This document shows, in pieces, positions 50,916-60,100 of a stretch of DNA of 64,000 bases. Origin of the DNA: an uncultured Eubacteriales bacterium (GTDB taxonomy: Bacteria > Bacillota > Clostridia > Christensenellales > CAG-138); the NCBI GenBank assembly GCA_900543475.1, contig UQRU01000002.1:1-64000 (forward strand). Reading direction: 5' to 3'. The first letter of the stretch is position 1. Each line of letters begins with the position of its first letter. Below the pieces are notes generated by a model. That model had not been told where the DNA came from, ran no database searches, and saw only the letters and a program-made list of their open reading frames with translations. The position numbers and the translations under genes were made by a program.

Positions 50916-52712
50916 ATGCGCATCATCAAGGTCAACCTAACCGACCATACGATTCGGGAAGAAGCGTTTCACCAAGAGGATTATGGCTTTTTTGGCGGGC
51001 GAGGCCTCATCGCAAGGTTTTTAACCGACTATTGCGATCCGCTGTGCGATGCGTTGGGGCCGGATAATCCGCTGATTTTTGCCACGGGGTATTTTTCCGG
51101 CACCATTTTAACCACCAGCAACCGGCTTTCCATCGGCGCAAAGAGCCCGCTGACCGGGGGCATTAAAGAATCCAACTCCGGCGGCACCTTTGCCCGCCGC
51201 ATGACGGATCACCAAATTAAGATCATCCTGTTTGAAGGGCAGTCCCCAGACTGGGTTTATCTCTACATCGATAAAGAGGGGAACCCCAGCCTGGTAGACG
51301 CGGCAGCCTATATGGGCATGAACACCTATCCGGTGGGCCAAGCGTTTCGCAAAACATATAATGACCGGATCGCCATTGCCGCCATCGGTACGGCTGGAGA
51401 GCACCTGGGCCTTGTCTCCTCCATCATGGTGACGGAGATGAATTCTGGCCTGCCTTGCCGGGCGGCGGCCCGGGGCGGCATGGGCGCGGTGATGGGGAGC
51501 AAGCGGCTGAAAGCTGTGGTAATTGAACATTCGGACAATCCATATTATGTGAAGCTGCCCCCCAAAGCGGATGAAGAGTTCCGGGCACTGAATAAAAAGA
51601 TCGTGGAGGCCATAAAAACCAATCCCCTTACCGGCCAGACCATGCCGGCCTATGGCTCGGCGGCGGGGGTGGATACCACCGGCAAAATGGGGGCACTTCC
51701 CTGGAACAACTTCAATGGCAAGTTTACGCCTGGTTGGGAGCGGATCGGGACCCAGCAATGGCGGAAGAATCTGATCGAGCAAGGGGGCCATAGCACCATC
51801 CCTTGTCAACCGGGGTGTATTGTGCGTTGCTCCAACGAATACTGCGATAAAAACGGCAATTATCTTTCCGCGGGCATCGAATATGAAACCGTAGCCTTGT
51901 GCGGCTCCAATATCGGGGTGTTCGATACGGACATTATCTGCACCCTGGATCGACTATGCGACGATATGGGCATGGACACCATTGATATCGGCTGCGCCCT
52001 GGGGGTCATGATGGACCAAGGGGTGTTGGCTTTTGGGGATGGGGAAGGGGCCATTGACTTGGTACGGAATATGTTTGCCCCGAATTCCCGCTGGGGGAAC
52101 GTATTAAAGGATGGCTGTGCCGCCGTTGCAGACGCCCTGGGGGTACCGCAACAGCCGGGTAGGAAACGGGTGCCCGTATCCAAACGCCAGGCGTTTGCAG
52201 CCTATGATCCCCGGGTGATCCGGGGCTATGGCCTAACCTGGGAGCGGGGCCCCATGGGGGCGGACCACACCTCCGGTTCCGCTGCAACGTATATTCCTAC
52301 CATGACGCCTGAACAACAGGCGGACTATTCCCTGGCAGTAAATTGCACGTGCGATTGTTTCATGTGCCTATTTTCCTGGTCTGCGGTGAATTTCAGCAAG
52401 GAAGCCCGCCCGGCCATCGCCAGGATGGCGGGGATCTTAGCGGGCATGGAGGAAGGCCCCGATGTGGGCATGATCCAGCGGAACGGCATGGAGATTTTGC
52501 AATTGGAATATGCCTTTAACGCAAAGGCGGGCATCGTACATGAAAACGACCGGTTCTATGGCGGCAAGGACAATTTCATGTATTCGGAGCCCCACGAAGC
52601 CACCAAGAGCCCCTTCTGGAGCATCCAAAACGGCCCGTTGCCCACGCCCCCAACGCCTCCCACGCCGGCTGCCGCCCCCCAGGCGCAAAAGACAAATGAG
52701 GTGAAAGAATGA
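50916..52712 (+). CDS. aor: Tungsten-dependent aldehyde:ferredoxin oxidoreductase
   Basis: 598 residues, normal AOR size. N-terminal cofactor domain with GGRGLIARFL and NRLSIGAKSPLTGGIKESNSGG; 4Fe-4S cysteines C297, C301 and C305 (CQPGCIVRC) plus a fourth from the cluster C477-C484 (CTCDCFMC); GPMGADHTSG near 446-454 contacts the bis-pterin. It oxidises aldehydes to acids with ferredoxin, or reduces acids with low-potential electrons. The C-terminal 25 residues are Pro/Ala-rich (PTPPTPPTPAAAPQ), unusual for AOR. GGAGGGAG precedes the ATG. The stop overlaps the next start (ATGA). Next to a tungstate importer, so tungsten is the likely metal. Confidence 0.93.
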   Translation: MRIIKVNLTDHTIREEAFHQEDYGFFGGRGLIARFLTDYCDPLCDALGPDNPLIFATGYFSGTILTTSNRLSIGAKSPLTGGIKESNSGGTFARRMTDHQIKIILFEGQSPDWVYLYIDKEGNPSLVDAAAYMGMNTYPVGQAFRKTYNDRIAIAAIGTAGEHLGLVSSIMVTEMNSGLPCRAAARGGMGAVMGSKRLKAVVIEHSDNPYYVKLPPKADEEFRALNKKIVEAIKTNPLTGQTMPAYGSAAGVDTTGKMGALPWNNFNGKFTPGWERIGTQQWRKNLIEQGGHSTIPCQPGCIVRCSNEYCDKNGNYLSAGIEYETVALCGSNIGVFDTDIICTLDRLCDDMGMDTIDIGCALGVMMDQGVLAFGDGEGAIDLVRNMFAPNSRWGNVLKDGCAAVADALGVPQQPGRKRVPVSKRQAFAAYDPRVIRGYGLTWERGPMGADHTSGSAATYIPTMTPEQQADYSLAVNCTCDCFMCLFSWSAVNFSKEARPAIARMAGILAGMEEGPDVGMIQRNGMEILQLEYAFNAKAGIVHENDRFYGGKDNFMYSEPHEATKSPFWSIQNGPLPTPPTPPTPAAAPQAQKTNEVKE

Positions 52713-52924
52713 ATGGGATCTGCATAAAGGTTTGCGGCCAGCAAAAGCAAATGCCGGCAAATTCCAACCTGGAAGAAGCGCTGCGCCGGTATTCCCCATA
52801 TGGGGAGGAGGCGGTGGTATGCCGGCTCAACGGCCAGGTGATCCGTAGCATAGATGATGCGGCCTCCCATTTATTAAACGATGGGGACGAGCTGGAGATC
52901 TTTCCGTTGATCATTGGCGGATAG
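52709..52924 (+). CDS. MoaD/ThiS-like sulfur carrier
   Basis: 71 residues with a beta-grasp pattern and the C-terminal Gly-Gly (PLIIGG) that is thiocarboxylated in MoaD and ThiS. It is translationally coupled to the aldehyde oxidoreductase (ATGA overlap). MoaD-type carriers supply sulfur for the pterin dithiolene, so a dedicated role in making the tungsten cofactor is likely; such small carriers are frequent next to AOR genes. Confidence 0.88.
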   Translation: MNGICIKVCGQQKQMPANSNLEEALRRYSPYGEEAVVCRLNGQVIRSIDDAASHLLNDGDELEIFPLIIGG

Positions 52925-53552
52925 GCCCTGGGGGGATCGCTCCAGGCCGGGGAAAGGGCGCAATTTGGCCCAGGCCGGGCAATGCCTGCATGGGCGATGG
53001 AACATGAATCGGCGGCAGAGGCATCCCCTAGCCGTTGCGGCAGGGGATGCCTATCCGCTGCTTCCATCGCTGCCAGGGCCGCTGCGCCCCGCCGGCCAGC
53101 ACCGCTCCCCATAGGTTGCTGTGGCCCGATCCCCTGGTTGCGAACCGGCTCGGCAGGCTATCTACACCGGGCCGAGCCCCAGCGTATTCCTGGACGAGGG
53201 ATGGGCATTGCCCACATCACCCGGGCGTTGTGATCGGTGCCGGCGGGATCGGCCCCCTCCCGTCCCAGTAGGCCACCCCATCGGGGATCTATCGGCTGAG
53301 GGGGCTGCGGGCCATGGATGCCCATGGGGATTCCCCGCCGGCTCACGGCGCCCAGCCCCGCAAACGCTTACGGGTTAAACGCTGCTGGCCCCCTTGGCCT
53401 GGGTTGGAAAGGCCCCTGGGAACGGGATGGCGTTGGAAAAATCGGGACGCACATTTCTTTTTTGCGGGGAAGGCTTATAGCCGATGCCCGAAGGTTAGGC
53501 CATTTCACCGCGGCCTGCTCCATCCCAGGGTGGAAACCACTTGCTGGCACTA
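52925..53552. other. GC-rich non-coding gap with one strong hairpin
   Basis: About 630 bases without a convincing gene. AGGCATCCCCT (53019-53029) pairs with AGGGGATGCCT (53042-53052), a possible end of the aor transcript. Short open frames in 53035-53560 have no ribosome-binding site or recognisable domain. It could be a decayed gene or an untranslated RNA. Confidence 0.5.
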
Positions 53553-53604
53553 TTGACATTGCACACCATATGTTATAGAATTTATATGTTAATTATAACA
53601 TATA
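53553..53604 (+). promoter_or_regulatory. Promoter and PadR-type operator of the GPH transporter
   Basis: TTGACA (53553-53558), 17 bases, TAGAAT (53576-53581). ATGTTAATTATAACAT (53586-53601) is again ATGT-N8-ACAT, with nine-base arms TATATGTTA (53583-53591) and TAACATATA (53596-53604) around ATTA. It begins five bases after the -10 box, nearly the same place as in the aor promoter. The transcribed leader is about 200 bases (to 53789) with no feature I recognise. Confidence 0.75.
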
Positions 53605-53789
53605 TAGAAACAGGTCCACACCAGCCAATCCCACACCGCCAGCATGGGGAAGATCCTTTCCGTCTTCCCAGGAGGGGGTGACTTTTTCACCGCAGCCGAT
53701 AGAAAAAACGCCATAGCCCTGGCGGCATACATGCATTTCATAGGGTATCCATACGAAAATATAAAAATTCAGAAAGGAATCAAAACAAG

Positions 53790-55172
53790 ATGGAAACCAA
53801 GAAAAAGTCTACGCTCTCCTTTGGGCTGCGCTACGGCTATGGCCTTGGCGAATTTGGACTAAACTTTTTGCTCACCTACATAACCTACTATCTGACCTTT
53901 TACTTGACCAATGTGGCGGGGCTGAGCATGACCTTAGCCGCCACGGTGACCACAGCCACCACGGTCATCAAGGTATTCGGCATGCCCATTGCCGGCACGC
54001 TGATCGATTCCATTAAGCTAAAAGGCAGCAAATTCCGGGGTTGGATGGTTTTAGGCGGCGTTCTCTATTTTGTGGGGGGCACCTTGTTGTTCTATCGGTT
54101 TGACATGGAACCTGGCCCATATGCCATCGTATTTTGTTTCTTCTTCTTCATCTATTGGTTGGGGTACTCTGCTTCCTGGTCCAGCTGGCGTGCCCTGATG
54201 GACCCCATCTGCTCCCATCCCATCGATAAGGTAGGCCTCACAGCCGCCGCCTCCCAGGAAGGCACCATTGCCAGGGTCATTTTCTCCTTTATTGCCACGG
54301 CGATCCTGGCTGCCTTTACCATAGACGGGATGATCGATCCCATGGGCTATACCACCGTAAACGGGGTATTTGGTATCATTGCCCTATTGTGCTTCGTGCT
54401 GGTCAGCATGATCACTAAAAAATACGACAATATGCCTGCGGCGGTGGAGACCAAGACCCAGGCTAAGGCTGCGGCGCAGAAAATGCGCGGCAAGGATTTC
54501 ATCAATACCATCAAGACCCGCCCCATGCTGATCTTCATCCTGTGCGCCGTGTTCCGCTGCGCGGTGCTGACGGTGATGGGCACCCTGTTGGCCTTCTATC
54601 TGCAATACGTATTGGGGAATGCAGACCTGGCCCAGATTTATATGCTGCTGGTCTATGCCATTTCCTTCTTTGGGGCCCTGTTGGTGCAGCCTCTGGCAAA
54701 GAAGATCGGCAAACGGTCTACCTTTGTATATACCACGGCCCTATCCGCCATTTGCGTGTTTGGCCTGCTCTTTACCGGCACCAACGCAGTTGCTTTTATC
54801 GTTTTAATGTGCGTATTCCAGTTCCTGGGCATCTTCTCTTCCACCCTGATCCCTGTGTGCATGGCGGATATCGGGGAATATAACTCCATTACCAACGGCG
54901 CCCAGGCAAGGGGCCTGGTATTCTCCATCGGCGGTATGGCCATCCAATTGTCCTCCGTGGTAGGCGCAGCTTTGGCCTCTTACGGCATGGTGCTGGTGGG
55001 CTTTGACACAGCTGCAGTGACGGAAGCCGGCATCGCCGGCCTGAAGGGCCTATATATTTGGGGCATTGGCGGACTCTCCCTGGTGTCTGCGGTGCTATTC
55101 ATGCTTTATCCCCTTACGGAAAAATATATGGAAGAGCTGCGGGCCCAAAACCCCGCCAGCCCTGCGGCGTAA
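53790..55172 (+). CDS. GPH/MelB-type sugar:cation symporter (MFS)
   Basis: 460 residues with about twelve transmembrane helices. Family blocks: GLRYGYGLGEFGLNFLLTYITYYLTFYLTNV at the N-terminus, VTTATTVIKVFGMPIAGTLID and KGSKFRGWMVLGG in the first loop, LVQPLAKKIGKRSTFVYT in the second half and GIFSSTLIPVCMADIGEYN. GPH members move sugars, glucuronides or related solutes with H+ or Na+. AAAGGAA precedes the ATG. A shared operator with aor suggests the cargo feeds or is produced by the aldehyde pathway. Substrate unknown. Confidence 0.88.
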   Translation: METKKKSTLSFGLRYGYGLGEFGLNFLLTYITYYLTFYLTNVAGLSMTLAATVTTATTVIKVFGMPIAGTLIDSIKLKGSKFRGWMVLGGVLYFVGGTLLFYRFDMEPGPYAIVFCFFFFIYWLGYSASWSSWRALMDPICSHPIDKVGLTAAASQEGTIARVIFSFIATAILAAFTIDGMIDPMGYTTVNGVFGIIALLCFVLVSMITKKYDNMPAAVETKTQAKAAAQKMRGKDFINTIKTRPMLIFILCAVFRCAVLTVMGTLLAFYLQYVLGNADLAQIYMLLVYAISFFGALLVQPLAKKIGKRSTFVYTTALSAICVFGLLFTGTNAVAFIVLMCVFQFLGIFSSTLIPVCMADIGEYNSITNGAQARGLVFSIGGMAIQLSSVVGAALASYGMVLVGFDTAAVTEAGIAGLKGLYIWGIGGLSLVSAVLFMLYPLTEKYMEELRAQNPASPAA

Positions 55173-55299
55173 TCTTGTAGCCAGGGTTCGGCCCAAGCCA
55201 GGCTGGGGCGCGCCTGCTTTTGCCTCGCCTGCCCTGGTAGGGCCGGCCCCCTTTCCCGGGCGCGCCTTACAATTGGCCCATGTGTAAAAATAGCCAAGG

Positions 55300-55354
55300 C
55301 CAGCGGGCGGCCCTTTCCCCACCAGGCGCGGCTGGGGAAGGCGCCGCCCGCTGG
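55300..55354. other. Long GC-rich hairpin after the transporter gene
   Basis: CCAGCGGGCGG (55300-55310) pairs with CCGCCCGCTGG (55344-55354), and inside it CTTTCCCCA pairs with TGGGGAAGG. No T-run follows. Likely a transcript-stabilising or rho-independent-like structure; function uncertain. Confidence 0.55.
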
Positions 55355-55361
55355 AATCCGG

Positions 55362-55391
55362 TTGTGTTGGTCCTTTGGTTTATGCTATAAT
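55362..55391 (+). promoter_or_regulatory. Promoter of the ferredoxin-padR unit
   Basis: TTGTGT (55362-55367), 18 bases, TATAAT (55386-55391). No ATGT-N8-ACAT dyad is seen here. Confidence 0.5.
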
Positions 55392-55418
55392 ATCGTTGGA
55401 TAGATGGAGGATAAATCC

Positions 55419-55790
55419 ATGAAACGGCTCATTGTAAAAAACATACAGAACTGTACCGGCTGTGGCAGCTGCGAGCGGGCTTGCGCCAAGGCATATTATA
55501 AAACCGAGGATCGGGAGTATTCCTGTATTCGGATCATGGATGCCCAGATCCGGGTCTGCACCCAATGCGGCAAATGTGCAGACGTATGTCCCATGGAAGC
55601 GATCCGGCAAAATCCCCAGGGAGTGTACATGATTGACCGCAAAGCGTGCATCGGGTGTTTGGCATGCGCGGATATTTGTCCCGCGGATGTGATCTGCAAG
55701 AGCCACGACAATATTTTTGCTACCAAATGCACTGCTTGCGGCCTATGCGTGCGGGCGTGCGAAAACGGTGTAATTCAAATAGAAAGTTAA
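55419..55790 (+). CDS. Four-cluster 4Fe-4S ferredoxin (HycB/AorB-like electron carrier)
   Basis: 123 residues from ATG 55419, nine bases after GGAGG (an ATG at 55404 contains that site). Sixteen cysteines in four cluster motifs: CTGCGSCERAC, CTQCGKCADVCP, CIGCLACADICP and CTACGLCVRAC. The arrangement is that of small electron-transfer subunits such as HycB, CooF or the iron-sulfur subunit paired with some AORs. Close to aor, so it probably accepts its electrons. padR follows after 43 bases. Confidence 0.88.
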   Translation: MKRLIVKNIQNCTGCGSCERACAKAYYKTEDREYSCIRIMDAQIRVCTQCGKCADVCPMEAIRQNPQGVYMIDRKACIGCLACADICPADVICKSHDNIFATKCTACGLCVRACENGVIQIES

Positions 55791-55833
55791 CGCCCCCTTC
55801 GCAGGGGGCGGCCAAGGAGGAAGTGGATAGGCT

Positions 55834-56385
55834 ATGTTTGAAATATTGGTGCTTGCGAACCTGATGCTGAAACCTTGCTATGGCTATGAATTTAAGCGGC
55901 ACCAAAAGGTGTTAAATCCCAATAATAACAAGATCTATCCGCTTTTAAAAAAATTTACAGACGAGGGCTTGGTTACCGTGCGTTCCGAGACCCAAAGCGA
56001 TAGGCCGGCCCGTAAGGTATATGAAATAACCGACGCCGGCCGGCAACGGTTTGTTGAAAAATTGCGGGACTTTCCCTTAAAGGAGGCCCATTTAAACGAT
56101 AATTTCTATTTACGGGTGGCTTTTTTCTCCCTACTGTCCACCCAGGATATCGATCGCATCCTGCAAACGAGACGGAAGGCTTTATCTGCCCGCTCGCAGC
56201 TTGCCACCATTTGCGAAGGCTTGATCGAATACCCGGATTGCTTTTCGGATATCCTTTTCCTACAAAACTATCTGAGCGCCGTGACCCAGACCGAACTCCG
56301 GTTTGTAGACAATCTGCGCAAGAAATACGGTTTACCTGTGGATGCGTCCCAGGCGGACGAAGCAGACGCCCAGCCCCAAGGGTAA
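55834..56385 (+). CDS. PadR-family transcriptional regulator
   Basis: 183 residues. N-terminal winged helix: LVLANLMLKPCYGYEFKRHQ, NNNKIYPLLKKFTDEGLVTVRSE and a wing RPARKVYEITDAGRQRF; C-terminal helical dimerisation domain (about 85-175). PadR proteins repress genes through ATGT-N8-ACAT dyads and are released by a ligand, often a phenolic compound. Two exact dyads lie before aor and the GPH transporter, the best candidates for its targets. AAGGAGG lies 13 bases before the ATG, a long spacing. Confidence 0.88.
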   Translation: MFEILVLANLMLKPCYGYEFKRHQKVLNPNNNKIYPLLKKFTDEGLVTVRSETQSDRPARKVYEITDAGRQRFVEKLRDFPLKEAHLNDNFYLRVAFFSLLSTQDIDRILQTRRKALSARSQLATICEGLIEYPDCFSDILFLQNYLSAVTQTELRFVDNLRKKYGLPVDASQADEADAQPQG

Positions 56386-56546
56386 AAATGGGAGGATGCG
56401 TTTGCATGGGAAGGGCCCTATAAAAGTACGCTTCCCAATATGGGGATAGCGAGCTTTGGACGGCAGGCGCGGATGCTTTCAGGGTATCCGCTTTTTGCTG
56501 GCGCGGCAACTTGGCTGTATAGGGCTGCCGTATAATATAATGGAAG

Positions 56547-56569
56547 GAGACGCATAGGCGTCTCTTTTT
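56547..56569 (+). terminator. Terminator after the padR gene
   Basis: GAGACGC (56547-56553), ATA, GCGTCTC (56558-56564), TTTTT. In the same 307-base gap a second hairpin (about 56640-56672, AACGCCAG / CTGGCGTT) could end the leftward lipoprotein transcript. Otherwise nothing is seen in 56386-56692. Confidence 0.7.
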
Positions 56570-56692
56570 GGATACGCCTGGGAATTTGTACGCATGGGAC
56601 AGGCGGCAAACAGCCGCCGCCTTTGCGCCGGAGGTAAACGAAACGCCAGGCCCCAGGTGGGGCGCTGGCGTTGCAAGGCGAAGGCGGAAACC

Positions 56693-57097
56693 TCAATAGC
56701 CGTGATCTGCATGTTCCCAACGGCCTGCGCCGTCCCGCACCAAGATCCAATTCCAGCCGGTGTAGGTGCTGTTGGGATTGAGGGAACCGTCCCCCCCGGA
56801 CGCGTCTACGGTGAAGGAGGAGGTGAGGATAATGGCCTGGTCCTTTTCGCATTGGTCGGCCCAGTGGGCAAAGGCTTCCGCATCGTCGCCAGGATACTGG
56901 ATCTGGGTTAGGGTGCAGCCGGAGAATTCCTTTTTAAAGTACCGGATGGCCACGTCCATGGCGGCGTCTATCTCCTCTTGGGAATACAGGGAAGACGGGG
57001 CGTAGAGCCGTTCCACATTCCGCACGTTCCCGCCGCAGCCGGATAAAAGGCACAGGACGACCCAAACCATAAGCGCTAGGGAAATGCCTCGCTTCAT
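56693..57097 (-). CDS. Small lipoprotein of unknown function
   Basis: 134 residues. Signal peptide with lipobox LLSGC (Cys about 21), then a compact alpha/beta domain: EEIDAAMDVAIRYFKKEFSGCTLTQIQYPGDDAE, IILTSSFTVDASGGDGSLNPNSTYTGWNWILVRDGAGRW. The closing WxWxLVRD...W pattern resembles domains found in many clostridial secreted proteins of unknown role. AAAGGAG precedes the ATG. It lies 39 bases after the SpoIID/SH3 gene on the same strand and is probably co-transcribed. Confidence 0.78.
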   Translation of the reverse strand: MKRGISLALMVWVVLCLLSGCGGNVRNVERLYAPSSLYSQEEIDAAMDVAIRYFKKEFSGCTLTQIQYPGDDAEAFAHWADQCEKDQAIILTSSFTVDASGGDGSLNPNSTYTGWNWILVRDGAGRWEHADHGY

Positions 57098-57136
57098 ATT
57101 GATAATGCTCCTTTCCTTTGGCCTAGGGGCCGCCCA

Positions 57137-60100
57137 TCAACCAAAATTCACATATTCGCTAAACACATACCCTAAGGTCCCCTGATAATTTGCCAGGCAC
57201 CAATCCCCCTGCACATAGTATACCGTGATCTCGCTGCGACGATCCAGCAGTTTGATCACAGCGCTGTCCGTATTGGCGCCGGCCCGTAGGTTCACCTGGG
57301 CGGAGGTGGTGCAGGCCCGGGGCTGGATGTTGGCGTTAACCTGGGGAATGCCCGCATCCCCCTGGCTTTCCACCCGGATATAATCCTTGAAGGCAAAGCC
57401 TGCCTGGCCTTTATACAGCACGTAATACCACTCGTCCCATTGGCCAAGGATCTGCAATTCCGTGCCCTTGGAGAGCAGCTGGATCTTTTCGGCCTGGGTG
57501 CTGGGGGCCTTGCGGAAGTTCACCTTGCCGCCTGCGCTCCCCTGGGCCAGACGCACGGTGGAGCTGGAAACCGGCGTATCCGGTGTGCCCACGGTCTCCT
57601 GCTGGTCTGCGCTGGTCTTTTTTACGTATTTGCCGTAAACATAGCCCATGATCCCATTATATTCTACTTGCTGCCAGTCCCCGTCCTGGCCGTAAAGGAT
57701 CAAGGATGCCCCTTCCGGGATGCGGCCCAGCTTTTTGTGGCTGGTGGAAGGGCCCTCCCGGAAGTTTACGTCGGTGGTGGTGACGCCTTTGCCGGTGCTT
57801 TGGGGCTTGGAAGGCTCGTCGGGCTGGAACAGATCCTCCATGGCGTCGTTATAGCTTTGGGTGACGGTGATATACTTGGAACTTACATAGCCCGCCGTGC
57901 CGTCCTCTAGCTTTACCTTGTACCAGCCGGATTCCATTTCGTAGAGGATCACCTCTGCGCCCTTGCGGAGGATATCCAGCGCTTCATGGCTGGTGCCCGG
58001 GCCTTGACGCAGATAGACGTTGCCCGTGGTCTTGCCAAGGCCGGTGCTGCCTTGGGGCGGCGCCCCCTCCACATTGCCCTGGCTATCGATCCGGGCGGTG
58101 CCGGTGATGGTGATATAGCTATCGTATACGTAGCCTTTGGTTTGGCCGATCTGCACGTAATACCAATCCCCATCCCGGCCCAGGACGAATACGCCGGTAT
58201 TTTTATCCAGCTTGCCATAGCTGGCAAAGCTGGTATCCGGCCCCTTGCGGAAGTTTACGCCGCCGGCGTTGAGCAAGCCGGTCTCCACGGCGGTATAGCC
58301 GCTGGAAACATCGGGGGTGGCGGTGGGTTGGGCCGATGGGCTGGGGGTGGAAAGGGGCAGGGAAGGCTGCAAGGGGGTATCCACTTCCGGCACATAGGCG
58401 GGATAGCCGGTGATGCGCACATAGCTGCCGATGATATACCCGTTTTGGCCGTTGGCCTGGGCCCGATACCAACCGTTTTCCTGGCCATAGATGGAAAGGG
58501 GCGTGTTCCGGTCCAGCTTGCACAGGCTTTCATAGAGGGTGCTGGGGCCGGTGCGGAAATTCACCCCTTGGCCGGTGACTTGGCCATAGGCGATGACCCC
58601 CGGGGCCGCAGACCCTTCGGGCGTGGGGGAAGGGGCGGGGGAAGCGGAGGGGGAAGGCGTAGCGCCGGAATTCGGGGGATAGCCATTGTCATAGGCGATG
58701 TAATCCTCGGACACATATCCCGCATAGCTGCCGTAGGCCACCCGGGCCCAGCCGCCTTCCCGGCTGAATACCTGAAGCTGGGCGTCAGCGGGGATCACGC
58801 CCAAAGAAGTATAGGTGACCCCCGGGCCTACCCGCAGGTTGACTCCGCCGGTGGTACGGGCGAGCACATAGTCGCCGGCAGGCTGGGAGGCGTCGGGCCG
58901 GGCCGGATCGGCGGGCATCTGGACGGAGATGGTGGATAGGGTGGCCCCAGGATAGTAAAATTTCAGGATATCCCGGTAGGATAAGCCTTCGCTGGCTGCC
59001 TGCTGGGCGCCTCGCTGGCTTAGGCCGACCCCGTGGCCGTAGCGCAGATGGTAGATGTAATAGGCGCTGCCGTCTGCGGCCTGCTCCCCCCAGAAGATCC
59101 GAAGGGAGCTATCCAAGACGACCTGGTAGGCTTCCAATTCTTGGGTGGTAAAGTTGACGGTGATGTTTTCCAGCAGGGTATTCCCTGCCGTATATACGGA
59201 TACTACGGCAGTCCCTGCGGTCATATTCCGGGTTTGTCCGGAAAAGCGGGGGGTGTGGAGGCTGAATTGGGCCACATTGTATAGGGCGGTGCAGCTTTGG
59301 CCGGTGGCGGCGCTGGCCTTGGTGAGCAAAAGGTTCCACAAGCCCTGGCTGATGGAGCCGCCCCGGTTCAAGGGAACGGTTACGGTTTCCTTTTTGGCGT
59401 ATACATTGCGCAGGTCGTAGGGGTCCTGTACCACGGCATAGCCGCTGCTGCTCCTGCCGCTCCAGGCTTGGCTGGGCAGCATGGTCTCGCCGCCATTGCT
59501 GGCAGCATAGTAGGTGCATAATAGCTTGCCGTTTACGGTGAGGACCTCCTGGATGGTGGAATCCACCGCGGCGATCACGTTGGAATAGCCGGCATAATAG
59601 CCCCGGTATACCTGGTCGCTGGAGGTATCCCCGATGTCGTAATCCCCGCTGGAGCGCAGGGAAAGGGCGTAACACTTGGCGGCAATGGCCTGGGCCTTGA
59701 GGGCCTCCATGGGGAAGGAATCGCTCATTTCATAGGCCACCACCCCGTAGAGGTAATGGGCCAGGGGAACTTCGTTAATGACCCGTAAATACCCGGAGGA
59801 CAGGGGGGCGATGTAGAAATGCCCCAGGTACCGGTAGCCGTTGAGCTGCAAATATCCGGCGCTCTTGTCCATTTTGGCCCGCATCAGGTGCAGGCTAACG
59901 CCAGTATATAGGCTGCCCAGGCTGCTGTGATACAGGGTTAGGGTACCGTCCAGATTGGAGCGGACGGTTAATGTGCCCCCGGAAAAGGAAGCCCCATTTT
60001 CCTGGATAAAGTATTCACCAGAAACATAGATGGATAAAGCGGTGGCGTTATTGGTGGAGAGTTTGACGCGGATGGTGTCATACGAGCTGTCCGCAAGGGA

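Noticed and set aside
57986-58939. Long rightward open frame of about 317 codons opposite the SpoIID/SH3 gene
   Set aside because: Shadow of a GC-rich gene with clear domains on the minus strand; no start site and no recognisable protein.
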